Source of the DNA: Lycocorax pyrrhopterus obiensis
Taxonomy: Eukaryota; Chordata; Aves; Passeriformes; Paradisaeidae
NCBI GenBank assembly: GCA_014706295.1
Contig: JACSVZ010000004.1
Location: 88,853,047 to 88,917,046, forward strand
DNA length: 64,000 nt
Reading direction: 5' to 3'
A program made the position numbers and the translations under genes. Position 1 is the stretch's first letter. Every line of letters begins with the position of its first letter. Shown piece after piece: positions 43,577 to 56,614 of this stretch. The notes under the pieces are model-generated. The model worked only from the letters and a program-made list of their open reading frames with translations. It made no database searches and was not told the DNA's origin.

Positions 43577-44802
43577 CATAGACATAGAACAGTTTGGGTT
43601 GGAAGGAACCTTAAAGATCATCTAGTTCCAACCCCCTGTAGTGAGCAGGGACATCTTTTACTAGATCAGATTGCTCAAAGCCCTGTCAAACCTGACCCTG
43701 AATGCCTCCAATGATGGGACGTTCACAACTTCCCTGAGCACCCTGTTCCAGTGTTTCACCCTAATCATTGTAAAAGATGTTCGTGTATCTAATCTAAATC
43801 TACTCAATCCTTTAAAACCCCATCACTCTCCCTAACATTTCAGACCTTGTTAAAGAGTTTCCCTCCATCTTTCTTACTTTAGATATTGAAACGCCCCAGT
43901 GGGATGCCTCTGGTACCTTCTCTATGCTGAACAACTCAAACTCTCTCAGACTTTCTTTACAGGAAAGGTGTTTTGTGGCCTCTCCCTGGACCTGCTCTAA
44001 GAGGTCTGTGATGTTCTTGTGCTGGGGCCTCCAGACTTGAATGATGCATTCCAGTTGGGGTCTTATGAGAGCAGAGTAGAAGGGAATAATTCCCTGCCTC
44101 ACCCTGCTGGCCACACTGCTCTTGATGAAGCTCAGGATGCGATTGGCCTTCTGGCCTGTAAGTACACTTTGCGTGCTCACATCCAATTTCTTGTTCACCA
44201 CTATTCCTGGATCCTTCTTCACAGGGCTGTTCTCAATCCATTCATTCCTTAGCACATGCTGATATCGGTGAGTGCCCTGACGGAGTTGCAGGACTTTTTA
44301 CTTGGCCTTGTTTGATTTAAAGAAGTTTCCATGGGCCTATTTGTCAAGCCTGACAACATCCTTCTGGATGACACCCCTTCTCTCAAGTGTATCAACTTCA
44401 CCACTCAGCTGCACCACTCAGCTGCACGCTTGCTGAGGCTGCACTAAATCACAGTGTGTCCTTAATAAAAGTACTGAGCAATATTGGTCCTGATATGACC
44501 CGTGAGGGGCACATCTTGTGATTCATCTGTATTTAGACATTGAGCTGTTGACCACCACTCTTTGGATGCATCTATCCACCCAGGATCTTCTCCATTGACT
44601 AGTCCATCCATCAAACCCACATCTTTCCAATTTAGAAGCAAGGAAGTTTGGGGGTACTGTATCAAACATCTTGCAGAGGTCAAAGTATTGTATTGAGGTT
44701 CAGGGACTTGAAAGATGAGGGAAGAGCACTTGCCAGTGAAAACAGAGACAAAAAAGTCATCAAGTAGCTCAGCCTCCTCCATGTAATCAGGTCGAATTTC
44801 GT
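43577..44802 (-). mobile_element. Long CR1 LINE fragment with ORF2 remnant, minus strand (3' part)
   Basis: It starts with the reverse-complemented CR1 3' end (CATAGAACAGTTTGGGTTGG) and continues over 1.2 kb into ORF2. The minus-strand frame at 43812-44255 (147 residues) holds CR1 ORF2 C-terminal motifs such as QKANRILSFIKSSVASR and PFYSALIRPQLECIIQVW, and the frame at 44462-44824 covers a preceding part. Stops and small gaps break the coding sequence, so no active protein is made. A 13-bp duplication (CACCACTCAGCTG) occurs near 44400-44425. The element continues at about 45020 after an inserted CR1. Confidence 0.93.
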
Positions 44803-44991
44803 CATGGAAAGGGTGATTAAACATCGGAATGGACTGCCCAGGGAAGTGGTGGAGTCACCCTGAAGGTGTTGGGTATTTGAAGGGTATGGTATTTAGTGCC
44901 ATGGTCTAGCTGACAACATGTGGATCAGTTAAGGGTTGGATTCCATGATCTTAGATGCCTTTTCTAACCTAAATAATTGTGTGATTCTATG
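44803..44991 (+). mobile_element. Nested CR1 LINE 3' fragment, plus strand
   Basis: GATTAAACATCGGAATGGAC, CTGCCCAGGGAAGTGGTGGAG, TTAGTGCCATGGTCTAG and the end TGTGATTCTATG are the direct-strand CR1 3' region. It lies inside the minus-strand CR1, whose sequence resumes beyond it, so it inserted later. Confidence 0.88.
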
Positions 44992-45019
44992 CTTTATTGG
45001 GGGAGTACAGTTTCTTTTG

Positions 45020-45190
45020 TCTTCCTTTTCTGACTAACATGCCTGCAGAAGCTGTTCATATTGTTCACATCCCTTGCCACATTCAGCTCCAGCTCTGCCT
45101 TCCTTAGCTTTCTTGATCCCAGGTTGCATGCCTATATTCTTCTCAGGATTTGTGTCTGCTTCTTAATCTAAGATTTAGACCACATACCCT
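45020..45190 (-). mobile_element. CR1 LINE, minus strand: 5'-ward continuation after the nested copy
   Basis: GCAGAAGCTGTTCATATTG, TTGCCACATTCAGCTCCAG and CTTCCTTAGCTTTCTTGATCCC resemble the CR1 ORF2 region lying just 5' of the part that ends near 44800. This supports one element split by the insertion. Confidence 0.7.
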
Positions 45191-45760
45191 GCTTTACACA
45201 AAGTCAGCATTTGAACTGAAAGGACCTGTGGTAGAAATATATGCTTCATCTCAATGGAAATAACTCTTACTTCCAACATAGTTTGAGAATGCTGTCTTAT
45301 TAGATAATTTTTCATTATTCTACATATTTGAGTTCTATGATTCTTTGGAAATCTTTCATTTTGGAGGCTGGAGAGAAGTCATGAAACTTTCTAAAGCAAA
45401 GTGGGTCAGGCTCCCTCTCCCATTTTTGTTTTGAGATGAAAACCTGGCTTTGGAAGCAGAAGGTTTTGAGAAAACTGGTATGTCTGCTGCAAAATGTGTG
45501 AAATTTTGCTTACTTCTCAAAAGATGCAGCCAATTTAATGCACACTTTATATGTAGCTTCCTGGTGGCAGCAAAGGAAAATTTACACAGTCATCCTCTTT
45601 AAATTTTTTGGGTGATTGTGGGCACCCACAGGGAGTCAGTTCCTTTTGGTCCTGTGTTCTAGTAAGTGAAGAAGTCTTCTAAACTAACTGGCAATTAGAA
45701 GATTTGTGCCTGCCTGAGTTTTTACCTTCCAATACAGTGTGGCTGTAACAAGGAAGCTAT

Positions 45761-45826
45761 GGGGTGTTTTGGTTTTGTTTTGGGGGTTTTTTTATTGGTT
45801 TAGTTTGTTTTTGGGGTTTTTTTTGA
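45761..45826 (+). repeat. T/G-rich low-complexity tract
   Basis: GGGG, GGGGG and GGGG runs separated by T runs. It has enough G runs to form a two- or three-layer G-quadruplex in principle. Confidence 0.88.
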
Positions 45827-46272
45827 GTAATAGCTTCCTTGGGTTTTCTAATCTTATTCTGCATATTTGTATTTAAAAATGTAAATTGTAATAAAGTACT
45901 GAGAAGGTGCATTTTGGGGAAAAATTAATTAAGCAGTGGACAGCTGTAGGATGCTGCAGTTCTCTTCAATGCTGTCAAGTCAGCTCTGCTGTAGAGCAAA
46001 TGGCAACAGTGATTCATTAAAACGAAGTGGAACATATTTCAGTGCTACTCATTTGATCAAACTTCACCCAGACAAAGGAAAAGCCTTTCCAGCTTTGTTT
46101 TGTTTTGGTGTGTGTTTATATTTGGTTGGTTGGATGGGTTTTTTTCTCTTCCATCAAAACTTTCAGTTGCCAAAATACTACCCACGTGACATCGTTTCCT
46201 GACTTTAATCACGATGAAATTGCATGCAAAATAGCTTGTTTAGCAAAATAAGCCTTTAAATAAAAGAGAAAA

Positions 46273-46297
46273 CTCCCCCCCCACCCCGTCCCCCCCC
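46273..46297 (+). repeat. C-rich run
   Basis: Eight C, then A, four C, GT and seven C. Its complement is a G-run cluster on the minus strand. Confidence 0.9.
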
Positions 46298-46880
46298 GAA
46301 TGTGAGAAGTCAAATATGAGTGGAGTTCAGCCTGTTTGCAGATAATTATTTTTCTGGGAGCCTCTACCAGAATTCTATGACAGCTGCAAATTCTAAAGAT
46401 TACTTTGCTTTGCTCGTTGCGTGCTTGTCAGTACTGGGTTTGCTTCATGTTTAAAACATAGCTTTTGAAAGAAAATTGAGACTAAAACAAAAGTTAAAAT
46501 ATAATTCTCTGTTGCATGATTTGCAAAATTAAATGTCATAATCACCTTTTAAAGGGTAAAGCACAGATACTTTTTGCAGTGCTTAGATCATGCTCAGCAC
46601 TTCAAAGCCATTTTATGGATTTAGCTGCCCCTCATATCTTCTTTTGGTTATTTCTTAGACTTAGATAATAACCAACAAAAAGCCTAAATCTTTTCCTTTG
46701 AAGATAAGCTGTACATTATAGGCAATTTGACTTTCTGTTTGGATCATGTGGGCTATGGTCTGTGTGAGAGATAAGGTAGTGTAAGTGGGAAGAAAAGAGA
46801 AAATATACTCCTTGTAGGCTTAGTGATTTCAAGCTGTTGTTCATGGAACTCACGATCAATTCAGAAATTAGTTATATATA

Positions 46881-46998
46881 CTCAGGTTTTTGAGGTTTTT
46901 TAGGTTTTTTTTCCTGTAATAGTGTGTGAACTGCAAATGCAAAAAAAAATACTGGTTGGGGGTTTTTGTCTGTTTGTTTGGGTTTTGTGTTTTTTTAA
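46881..46998 (+). repeat. T/G-rich low-complexity tract, interrupted
   Basis: Two T/G blocks (AGGTTTTTGAGG and GGTTGGGGGTTTTTGTC) flank a short normal segment with a run of nine A. Confidence 0.75.
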
Positions 46999-47392
46999 TT
47001 CTTTAAAGCTTTAATTTTTGCTTTTTAAATTCTATTTAATTCTATTTATTTCTGTTTTCTAATAATTAGTTTGGTTTGGTTTTTTTAGGTAGCAGTAGAA
47101 CTGACTCTACTACTAACACACTGAGGAACGTCTGAACCTCTAAACCCTGGTTGTTGCAAACTATTCACTGAAAAAAACAGGAGTGGTAGTGGCATTTAAA
47201 AAAAAATCCAGACCAAATAGAAACCAAAACAAGCACAAACCAGACTCACAAAACAAACAATAAAACTTGCACAGTAGTTTACTAAACTCCAGTGAATAAA
47301 TACAGGATACAACCTGAATACAGCTTTTGCTAAAAACTAGTAAAATGTGAGAGGAGATATTGGTAGAAGTATTGTTGTAAAGTTTGTGGGTT

Positions 47393-47413
47393 TATTGATT
47401 GATTGATTGATTG
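47393..47413 (+). repeat. (GATT)n microsatellite
   Basis: About five GATT units. Confidence 0.9.
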
Positions 47414-50400
47414 TTTCTTTTTTTCTGCTACCCATTTGCTACTGGACACAGGCAGAAACAAGGTGCATATGTGTTTGGTTGGTTGGTTTTTTTCCCTCCA
47501 CTCCTACCGTTATCACTTGCAGATCCATTAGAGTTTTCACTTGATAAAACTGTTGTATCTACAGACCTGTGTCAAAAATAATATTGCATTAACAGATGTA
47601 GGAAATCACTAGTTGTTTTGTGGGCATTTTGTAAGGAAGTTTACTGTTACAGTCTTGTTGAAATAATTAATGATCATAACTTCTATGTATCAGATGTCAT
47701 ATAGAATTCAAGATCTCACAATCATTAGTAGTTAGCAGTTTTCTAAGACTAAGGCAGTCCATTGGTATAACTGGTGTGATTGTGCTCAGTGAGTTTAGAG
47801 TGTTCTCAGATGTTTTGTGGAACTCCCCATTTCTACAGTTTAATATAGTGCAGATCACAAGTTGTGAAATTAGTGGAGTTACATCATGGAAAAAAATTGA
47901 GTTCAGAGAGTTCTCATATTACTGTCATTTTCAAAATACAGGGGTTTTTTTGGTATATTTTAACTGATGACCTCTCTTACATCACAAAGGACTGTTCTCA
48001 GACACTGCTTCTGTCAGTAACTTGTCTACTTGTCTAAGTGGTTTTTTTCAGATCAAAGTTGACATTATGTGAATATTCAAGAAGAGAAGTAGTAGCTTCT
48101 TTCAGTCAGTGGACTTCTGAAAGCAGTGAACCAGCCTATATTGGTACGAGGGATAGAACACATTCTTTATTTGTAAGTCCATGTGGTATATTCCAATGGT
48201 AGCCATGAAAATGGTGCCCCAAAATTAGTGTCTTATTTTGTGTTTTGGTGCTTTTGTATTTTCGTGCCATGATAGATAAATTTGGGTTCAATGGAAGTAC
48301 AATGCCAAGAATGTAGACTTAAAACAAAAAAGGTAAAATTGATGCCCTTAACAAGTTAATTAATCTCTGTATTATTGTGTTTTAAAGTGTCAAGACTCAA
48401 CAGAACTGGTAACAAGGTTAAATTGCTTGTGATACAAAATTGAAAGCAAGGTGTAGAAAGTGCATTAATGAGACTATAGGTGGCACTAAGAAGGCATAAC
48501 TCCTGTGATGTCCAGGTGTTTGAGTTGAGATCATAGGAATGAGTGGTCTTGGGCCTGAACCTGTGATCACTAAGACAAAAGTGTTAAAATTAGTGGGTCT
48601 GCCTGTGCAAGCTAAAATAAACCATTAATAAGGCCAGTATTAAGTTTACATGATGTGTAATTATGTGAAGTATTTGCATGAATATTTATAGTATTTTTAG
48701 AAGGCCTCAGGGATTTTAAAATATATTACAAATAGTAAGAAAACCCAATAGCATTAACAGAACAGGTAGTAAAGGCAAAACTATTAAACCGCCTTTGATA
48801 CTGTGTGAAGTGAGAAAAAAGGGCTAAAAAAGCTATGGTACCCTATATTGCAGCTCATTGATATCAAATTAATCACTTTCTCATGAACTGTTAGAACTGA
48901 AGAATTTTGTAAGGGAAGAGAAGAAAAACATTAGAATATAATAAATGTGAAATCTTAATTTAGATTTTTTCTCATTTGGCTTATGTTGGGAAATAGTTTT
49001 ATTTGAAATTCTAACTGGTTTAGGGACATATATTGGAGGCATGAAATTGGAAATATTTAAAGCTAATTAAACATTGCAAGAGCAATTTTCTTTATCTAAA
49101 CTTAGGGAACTTCTTAAAGTCTAGACAATTTCTCGGAGACTGTTTAACTGAGATTTACTCCTACATTACATTGACACACATGGTAATGGGAATCTCTATG
49201 GACCTGTCGGGATGTGTATGTTGCATAAAAAACAAAGTTGGAGCCCATTCCTCCCCCATTAACTTTTGATCGATGTCGTGGATATTCAGTTTTTTGTGAC
49301 AGAGAAGCAGCTCTAATACTCAAGTCCTCATCCCTCTGATATCACAGCTACATCCAAACTAAGCATAATTGACTTTAATTTTCATATGACAAATGTCATG
49401 AGGCACTAGTTTCAATGACGTCTTAGCTGCTTATGCTGCAGAACTTTAGGATGAAGAGGGAAAAAATGTCTGCAACATGTCTTCCACTCCATAGATGCAC
49501 TGAAAAGACAAAATGGGTGTGAGCAAAAAGTACAAATAATTGGAGAGAATAAGATCTCCACTTGTGGTTGCAGGGTATATATCAGCTCTGTGGCTGAGCT
49601 CAGGTTCTTCATGTGCAGCCTTTCTCCTCTGGTGAACATGAAGGGGACAGTGTGCACACTGACACAGCACAGCTTCCATGGTGCTGACGTTTTCCAATAT
49701 GCTTTTCCCAGTTCACATTGCATGTTGCCCAAAGTACTTATGTGGCTACAGAAGCAAAAGTTCTGTATTCTAGTAAGTTAGTGAAACAGGAAGGTTCCCT
49801 TCACAGGTTAATTCAAAACAAGTCTGTCTTGTACTGGGCAGGAGGCAAGATGAGGACAACTTTTATTGTCAGAACTTTTGATTGCATTGATCAAATTCTG
49901 TTCTGTGTGGTGGTTTTTTTGTTATGTTTGATTTTTTTTCCTCTGAAAAGTCAAGCAGGCACCTGCATGTTAGATTAATGTAATTTATAGAACATTGGTA
50001 GGAATGATGAGATCACTTACTACGGTTGAGTTACACTGACACGCGACTTACCTGAAACAACTTCTGTTATATTAACAAGCTGTAACTCTTTGCTATTTCC
50101 ATATCCTTACGCAGACTTCAAAACATGTATGTATATGCAGAGCATTTCCACTGGAAATGAACATCTGAAGCTATAGCACCAGATCAAGGTAGTCCCAATG
50201 TAGTCCCATCTTACTACTTTCCATTTAAAAACTTCACCGCAACTTTTCTCCTTAGATTTAGTTTATGAAAAGGTTCTACTGTAAAATTTTCATTCTGGTG
50301 TTTTGTTTCTTCAGTGAGTAGTTGTGAATCAATATCTGAGTGGCCAATCAGTGGCTAAATCCTGGATTGGTCACTTCAGTCATCAATAAGCTTCTTTCTA

Positions 50401-53400
50401 TCTATAGAAGTGCAATTAGTTTGACTCTTAAAGGGATTTTGAAATATTTTATTAAAAAGTTCCACAGCAGAATAAGAATCTTACTTGTGTGTTTTATATG
50501 GGGATATTCAATCTAACCTTAGACCCGAAAGGAATTGAGACATGTAGAAGCCTTTTTTTTTTTGCAACTGAATTCTAAATGGCACACCTGAGCCTTATGA
50601 ATGTTGGCTGGAAAAATCTAATGGAAATTGCTCCTAAATGATTACAGGCTTCTCCACAACCCACACAGTCTCTTCCTTCAGCCCTTCTGTTTTGATTTTG
50701 CTAATGGTCATATGTAAAACCTCAATTTCCTAGACCATTTTCTATTTTTGACTTTTTTTGTCCCTGATAACCTCAATTGACTTCATCTTGAATATTCAAA
50801 AAAAAAAAATCCACGAAAAAATTAGTGTTTGTAATCAGAGCCCATTTGAACACTTTCCTTTCAAGGGGCCTAATAAATAATAGTTACCTGTAAGGACACA
50901 TTTCTTTGTACTTAGAAATCTTATAAAAACTGAATTAGAATGAATTTTTATTTAAATTCTGTACAGGATTCTATAAAGCTTTACTGTTTTTATTAGCCTA
51001 CTATAGTTAGTTTTTGTTATCTTTAGGGCTGAACCACATCTAATATGTAGTGTCCATCTATAGTGAAGAAATTACTTTAGTCTTAACATTCATATTCCTT
51101 CTCCTGGTTACTTCTGTTGTCAGAGATATTGAAAAGACAAACAGGGAGGTAGAGATGTTTGCTGTAAGCAATTGCATGAGTCATTAGTTAAAATGAGTGT
51201 TTAAATGGATAAATGATGCCCCTTGAGATTATAAACACAGAACTAAATTAGTAAAAATGCATAACTCAGCACAGTTGTTTTATGATCACTAGTTGGGTGT
51301 TCAACCCCTAGCTGAAACATAAAACTGAAAATCTTTTAAAGTACTGTATCATATAATTAAATTTGGTTGTTATAACTTCTGATACGTTCTGATACATAAC
51401 TATGATACCTGTCTGATACTTGCATTTATACTGAAACACGTTAGAATGAATAGTATATTACTCCTTATGTTTAGGGAACTTAGGAAATAACACCAAAATA
51501 GATGGAAATTTATGCCTGCCTTCTGTTGCTTCTCTTGCACACAAAAAGTAGGAAGCCAGCAGTTATAAAAACACACAAGCATTGTGACATTAATAAAGAA
51601 ATTAATTCCGATATTTTGAGCTATGTTCTTGATGCAAAATAACTTTGAGTTTTGATCAAACTCCCTGTTTCTTCACTTATTGTTCTTCAGATCTTCATGT
51701 ATATTCATATAATCATAAATCAAAGTGTGCCTGTAAATTACTTAACTACTTGTCCAAACCTTTTTTGCTTTTTTTTGGAAAGCATATTTTGAATGGCAGA
51801 AGGTTAAAAATTTTTACTTGTAATTAGGTAGGTTGGTTGCTATACCTCTTTGTGAATGTTAAACTTAATATGGCATTGATGACAACTCTACTTTTACTGA
51901 GAGGCTATACAGATAGAAGTTAGAGTAATCTAATCTTCTATGAAGACCCGATCAAAATATTTCACATAGTGGTGCAATTTCTTTTCCTGAAGTTAGAAAT
52001 TGAGAACAAACTATGGGCAGCCTTAGAGGCCTTTATGGTTTAAATGATACAAAGAGGCCCTTGTGCAACTGTTGATGTCCAGTTTGCATTCTGACATCTA
52101 AGTGGACTTCCCCTTGGCTCCCTCTTACAAGTGAACAGGCCAGAAACCAATGAAGCAGGTGGTGATCTTCCCTTCTTTCTGCAGGAGCTTGCACAGCAGC
52201 ATCAAACCACTGGGAATGCCTCTTCCAGTGGAAGATTGCCCTTGAAATAACACACAGATCATGCCTGATTTTCAGGCAGCGTTGCATTTTGAGAGTTGTC
52301 ATGTCTCTGTTCTACTTTTTCAGAACAAGTAGCATGCAGTCTGCTGGATGAGTTGTTGTAGACACTGAGCACCAGGAGCTATACAGAAATACTATTAGGT
52401 GAGTGGTAGATAGACTACAGTTTTCAAATCAGCGAAGTGATTTGCCATGAAATGAAGTGATGGGCTGATTGATATCCAAAAGTATCTCTGCTCTGGACTG
52501 AGCACTATTCAACACTTTTGGAAGCAGCCTGAGGAAGGAACAGGTACCATTTCATTGCAAATTGCATTAAAGTAGCTGTAAGACCAGGATATAAGGGTAT
52601 AAGCATAAACAAGGGAAATGATCTGAAGGAAAATAAACTCTCCAAATAAATAGAATGGCAGTCAGAAAAGCAGAGACAAACTTTTTTACTTTTATACGAA
52701 TCGTAATCTTTGCAAGTGCACTACACATTTCAGGAGAGACTAGCTAGAAAGTGTTACCCTAGGAAACAGTGTAAAAGCTTGGAATGGATCATAAGTGAAC
52801 ATCATTCTACTGGGGGAAAAATCAATGCTACAGTTAGAGATATGAAGAGGCAGAATACGTTAAAGTATTCTGAAATATTCTTCTCCATCTTCCTGCTAGG
52901 GGCTTGTATCTCACTCTAGGCAACGCAGTTCCAGAAACCTGTAGACAAAGAATTTCCACAGAACAGCAACAGAAACAATGAGAGAGCAAAATGACTTAAC
53001 TAAAACTTTGAAAGGAAGTAATTCTCAAATCTCAACAAGAGTAACAGTTTGTAGTCTTTATGTGTGTAAAAAAAAAAGGAGTTGAAAAGGAATTCGAATT
53101 AACTTTCACACATCTGCTGCAGGCAGAAAGAATAAGCATCATTTAGTTTTATCATAAGTATGGTTATGAAGTTCCTTTTTTACTTGTGTGACAGTTAAAA
53201 TTGGTTTACCTTCATTTTGAACTGTTGTTAAGGAGCTGCTGTTCAAAAAGCTGTATGTGTATGGAGCTGCACTAGGAAACACAAGTTGAAATAAACTATT
53301 TTAAACTGATGAGTTGTGTCTAATTAGATACCAGAATTTTCTTACATAATTCATTGTTTAATTTGTGCCATTATGCTGAACTCTAATTACTGTAGTGATC

Positions 53401-53601
53401 CATAAGTTCATGAAACTTCATGTTCAAAAAAGAACAGAAGTAGCAAAAATCTTCAAATGACCTTGTCTCTGTCACAGTCCAAATATCCTATTATGTTCCT
53501 TGTGAAATGGAATATGTTTTCTATAGCTTCAAGTTCTTGAAAATACTTTGTTCACTTTGACAGTGCTTGATGAAAGCCTTTTTTTTTTTTCCCAGTTTAT
53601 T

Positions 53602-53662
53602 TGTATTGGGTTTGCAGGGCCAGGTTTTAGGGGGCAGATCCAGCCAGGGTCAACCCACCACA
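53602..53662 (+). mobile_element. LTR reduced to its two ends (61 bp)
   Basis: TGTATTGGGTTTGCAGGGCC followed by AGGTTTTAGGGGG resembles the start of a common bird ERVL-like LTR. It is joined directly to CAGCCAGGGTCAACCCACCACA, the end of the same LTR type (compare the end at 25280-25300). Nearly all of the interior is missing. Confidence 0.6.
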
Positions 53663-54649
53663 TTGTCTTTCTTATTCAGTGCTTTAATTATCACACAACT
53701 ATCCTATTTTAGCAGTATCACGTTTGTAGTACATGTATGCTAAACTTAAGAAGCCGGTTGTGTATTGTGTGACAAAGATAATGGCTAGGTATTTACACAA
53801 TTAGATATGAAATTCGTGCCTAAAGATTGTCATTGTTTAAAATACCTAAGTTATTTTTGACAACGATTATAAACGTGTCCATAATAACATCTAAAGTGTA
53901 GCATGACATGGAGTAAAAGTGTCACTACGGACTTCCTGCAGTTACATGAAGTTAGGATATGAGAAAAAAAATAATCTGATGTTCCAAACACCTTTTTGGT
54001 AATTAAATTATCAATTATTTTAGATATTAATTATTTTTTTAAACTCTTCCAATTTATTAGAATAACGTAGAAAGTTTCTGCTTGTTTCCTTTCTGGAGGA
54101 TTTGGAAAGTGAGAATCAAGCCTGGTGATTTGTATTTAAGTTGGTCCAAAAAAATCCCCTATTATTCTAGCCATGCATGTTGCAATAAATAGATTGGTTT
54201 AGATAATACCAGATAGGTGATGCTTAACTGCAATAAAATTTTGTATTAGAAATATAACTAATAAAATTTTCAATTCTGAGTGTCTATGCCTAATTAATGG
54301 GATGATTTGTATCTTACTTTAAACTTCAGACAGGTTTTCCTCAAGAACTTAGTGCTTAATCAAATTCTGTCAAAAGCTAGGCACAACTATGCCAAACTTC
54401 TGTATCTGACCTGACATGGTATCTTGGAGTACTGTTGTGGAAGTAATATGCTCTTTTCTTCCCTGTACCACAAATAGTTTCTGGAATGTGTAGGGGTAGA
54501 GAGAGATGAACAGCTTTTCTGGGAGAAACTCTGGGCAAATAGGTAACTTGAAGTCCTTTTGCTTCAGTTGTTCAGACAGAACATGAAATCAAAATTTGCA
54601 AACCCGTATAAACATGACTTCAAGTAAAAAGGTGAGCTTTTCTCATCAG
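53663..54649. other. Intron sequence, no gene seen
   Basis: AT-rich, no open frame of note and no recognised repeat. Confidence 0.55.
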
Positions 54650-54776
54650 TTCCCCTCCATAGGGGATGGGCAGACAATGGGAAGGTGAAAAGTGAGAAAA
54701 CTTATTGGTTGAGATAGAGTTCATTTTCTTCATAGTATCTGGTACCTATTAAACTGTCTGAGCCGAAACCAGCATA
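54650..54776 (-). mobile_element. Rearranged remnant of the same LTR type as 39010-39608
   Basis: GGGATGGG, GAAGGTGAAAAGTGAGAAAAC and TTGGTTGAGATA match the 39010-39608 copy in the same orientation, and the end GAGCCGAAACCAGCATA matches its terminus. Between them, TTCATTTTCTTCATAGTATC matches the reverse complement of the GCTACTATGAAGAAATTTGA part of that copy. Most of the interior is deleted and one piece is inverted. Confidence 0.6.
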
Positions 54777-55710
54777 ACCTTTTTCTGAGTCATTAATCTT
54801 GCTTTATTTGTTATACTTCAGATGTAGCAACAACTTAAGACAAATTGCATTGTTTCTAAGTTGGTCAATTAAGTATGAAGTTTTCAAAACAAGTATTAGC
54901 TAAATCTTAACACCCATTGATGCTGGTAGAAGTTCTCCTGGGGAATAATGGTTAGTGCTGTATTAAGCTTTTTTGAAATTTACACTCTTAATTGGCAATT
55001 TTTTTTCTTAAGGAGCTATTCATGTGGATGCATTTAAGTATATGTAGGTTGTGTGGGAGGAAATTGTGCCTGCTAATACAAAATCTTTTTTCTCCTTAGG
55101 ACTGTAAGTTTTTCATTCCTATCTGGCTAATCCTCATATTTGAAATACCACACAAGGTATATTGTTAATTGCAGCATAAAGGGAGATAGTATATCAAAAA
55201 TGCTCCCCCAATTGTCCAAGAAAACGAAAGAAGCAAAATGAAAAAAAACTTTCTTCAATTTCATACTCTCTTTTTGGTTCTGAAGACAATGTATGTGTAT
55301 TAGTTTTTACATGTCTTATGAACACACTTAGGATGAATGCACTGTAGATTTTATTTGGTAATTTCTATGAGTTGATGTTAGAAGACTTGTGTAGATTTTT
55401 TTTTTTTCTCACAAGGATTTAAAAATTAACATATGTTAGTTATCGTGTTGTAGGAATGCCTCTACAGTATTTGCTGTGGTTGCTTGTGCAATGCTAATAA
55501 ATGAGAAGATTAACATCAAAATGTAGGTTTTGATGATTTAGTAGATGTGATTTCTGTAGCCTTACTCTGCTACTGCTTTCATGTGATTCTTTAATTAAAC
55601 AACTCAGATCATCTGGTTGAAATCCATAACAGTTATATCATTTGGAGAATATTTGCCACAGCAGCATGCTTCTCCTTGTGTAAACTGGTATGAATCTTTA
55701 TATTAAATAA
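54777..55710. other. Intron sequence, no gene seen
   Basis: AT-rich DNA without recognised repeat or open frame. Confidence 0.55.
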
Positions 55711-56360
55711 CACAGACAGACAGAATCAATTAGGTTGGAAAAGACCTCTGAGATAATAGAGTCCAATCTTCGACTGAACACCACCTTGTCAACTAGATCA
55801 TGGCACTAAGTGCCACATCAGCTCTTTCTTTAAACACTTTCAGGGGTGGTGATTCCATCACCTCCCTCAGCGCCTGTTTCAGTGTCTGATCAGCCTTTCT
55901 GTGAAGAAATTCTTTCTAGTGTCCAACCTCAATCTCCCCTGGTGCAGCTTAAGACTGTGTCCTGTTGCTCTGTCACTAGTTCCCTGGGAGAAGAGACTGA
56001 CCCCCCTACCTGGCTACAACCTCCTTTCAAATAGTTGGAGAGAACAATAAGGTCACCTGAGCTTTCTTTTCACCAGGCTAAACAACCCCAGCTCCCTCAG
56101 CTGCTCCTCACAGGACATGTGCTCCAGACACTTCACCAACTCCATTGCCCTTCTCTGGAGTCACTCCAGCACCTCAGTGTCCTTCTTGAAGTGAGGGGCC
56201 CAAAAGTGGACACAGCACTCAATGTGTAGCCTTATCAGTGCTGACTACAGGGGAGAACCACTCCCCTGGTCCTGCTGACCCACTATTCCTGATACAGGAA
56301 AAAACACAATTGGCCTGCTTGGTTACCTGGGCACACTGCTGGCTCATGTTCAGGAGCCAG
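55711..56360 (-). mobile_element. CR1 LINE fragment, 5'-truncated, minus strand
   Basis: It starts with CAGAATCAATTAGGTTGGAAAAGACCTCTGAG, the reverse-complemented 3' end, and continues with CACTAAGTGCCACATC, CAGCGCCTGTTTCAGTGTC and GCTAAACAACCCCAGCTCCCTCAGCTGCTC in the order of a CR1 copy. The plus-strand open frames at 55846-56034 and 56035-56229 are antisense to the element and are not genes. Confidence 0.93.
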
Positions 56361-56614
56361 CAGTTTCACCATTTCACCATTCTGTTTTAAATGCAAAAAT
56401 TTACAATGCCAGTTTGTGTTAGAATATTGTATATAAGTATTTTACTTCTACAAGAATTTTCCGTAGGAAGTAAAATAGGTTGGGTATGGTTATTTCAGCA
56501 GTGAATGGGATGGTCCCAGCTGGGAAAGGTGACACAGGAATGTGGCCATGAACTCATCACCAGGTGGGGGCATGGGGCTTCAGGGACTTCAGCCAGTATT
56601 TCACCACTCTTGTA

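Larger units (their letters stand above)
45191..53601. other. Long intron stretch, no gene seen
   Basis: AT-rich DNA with T/G tracts (45761-45826, 46881-46998), a C-rich run (46273-46297) and a GATT microsatellite (47393-47413). The longest frame is a 106-residue minus frame at 49412-49732, overlapped by several others on both strands. An 89-residue minus frame at 52033-52302 lies in somewhat GC-richer sequence. None shows a recognisable domain or paired splice sites. Confidence 0.5.

Noticed and set aside
43812..44255. 147-residue minus-strand protein
   Set aside because: It is the C-terminal remnant of CR1 ORF2 and is recorded with that element, not as a host gene.
49412..49732. 106-residue minus-strand frame with overlapping frames
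   Set aside because: Several frames are open on both strands over the same bases and none looks conserved.
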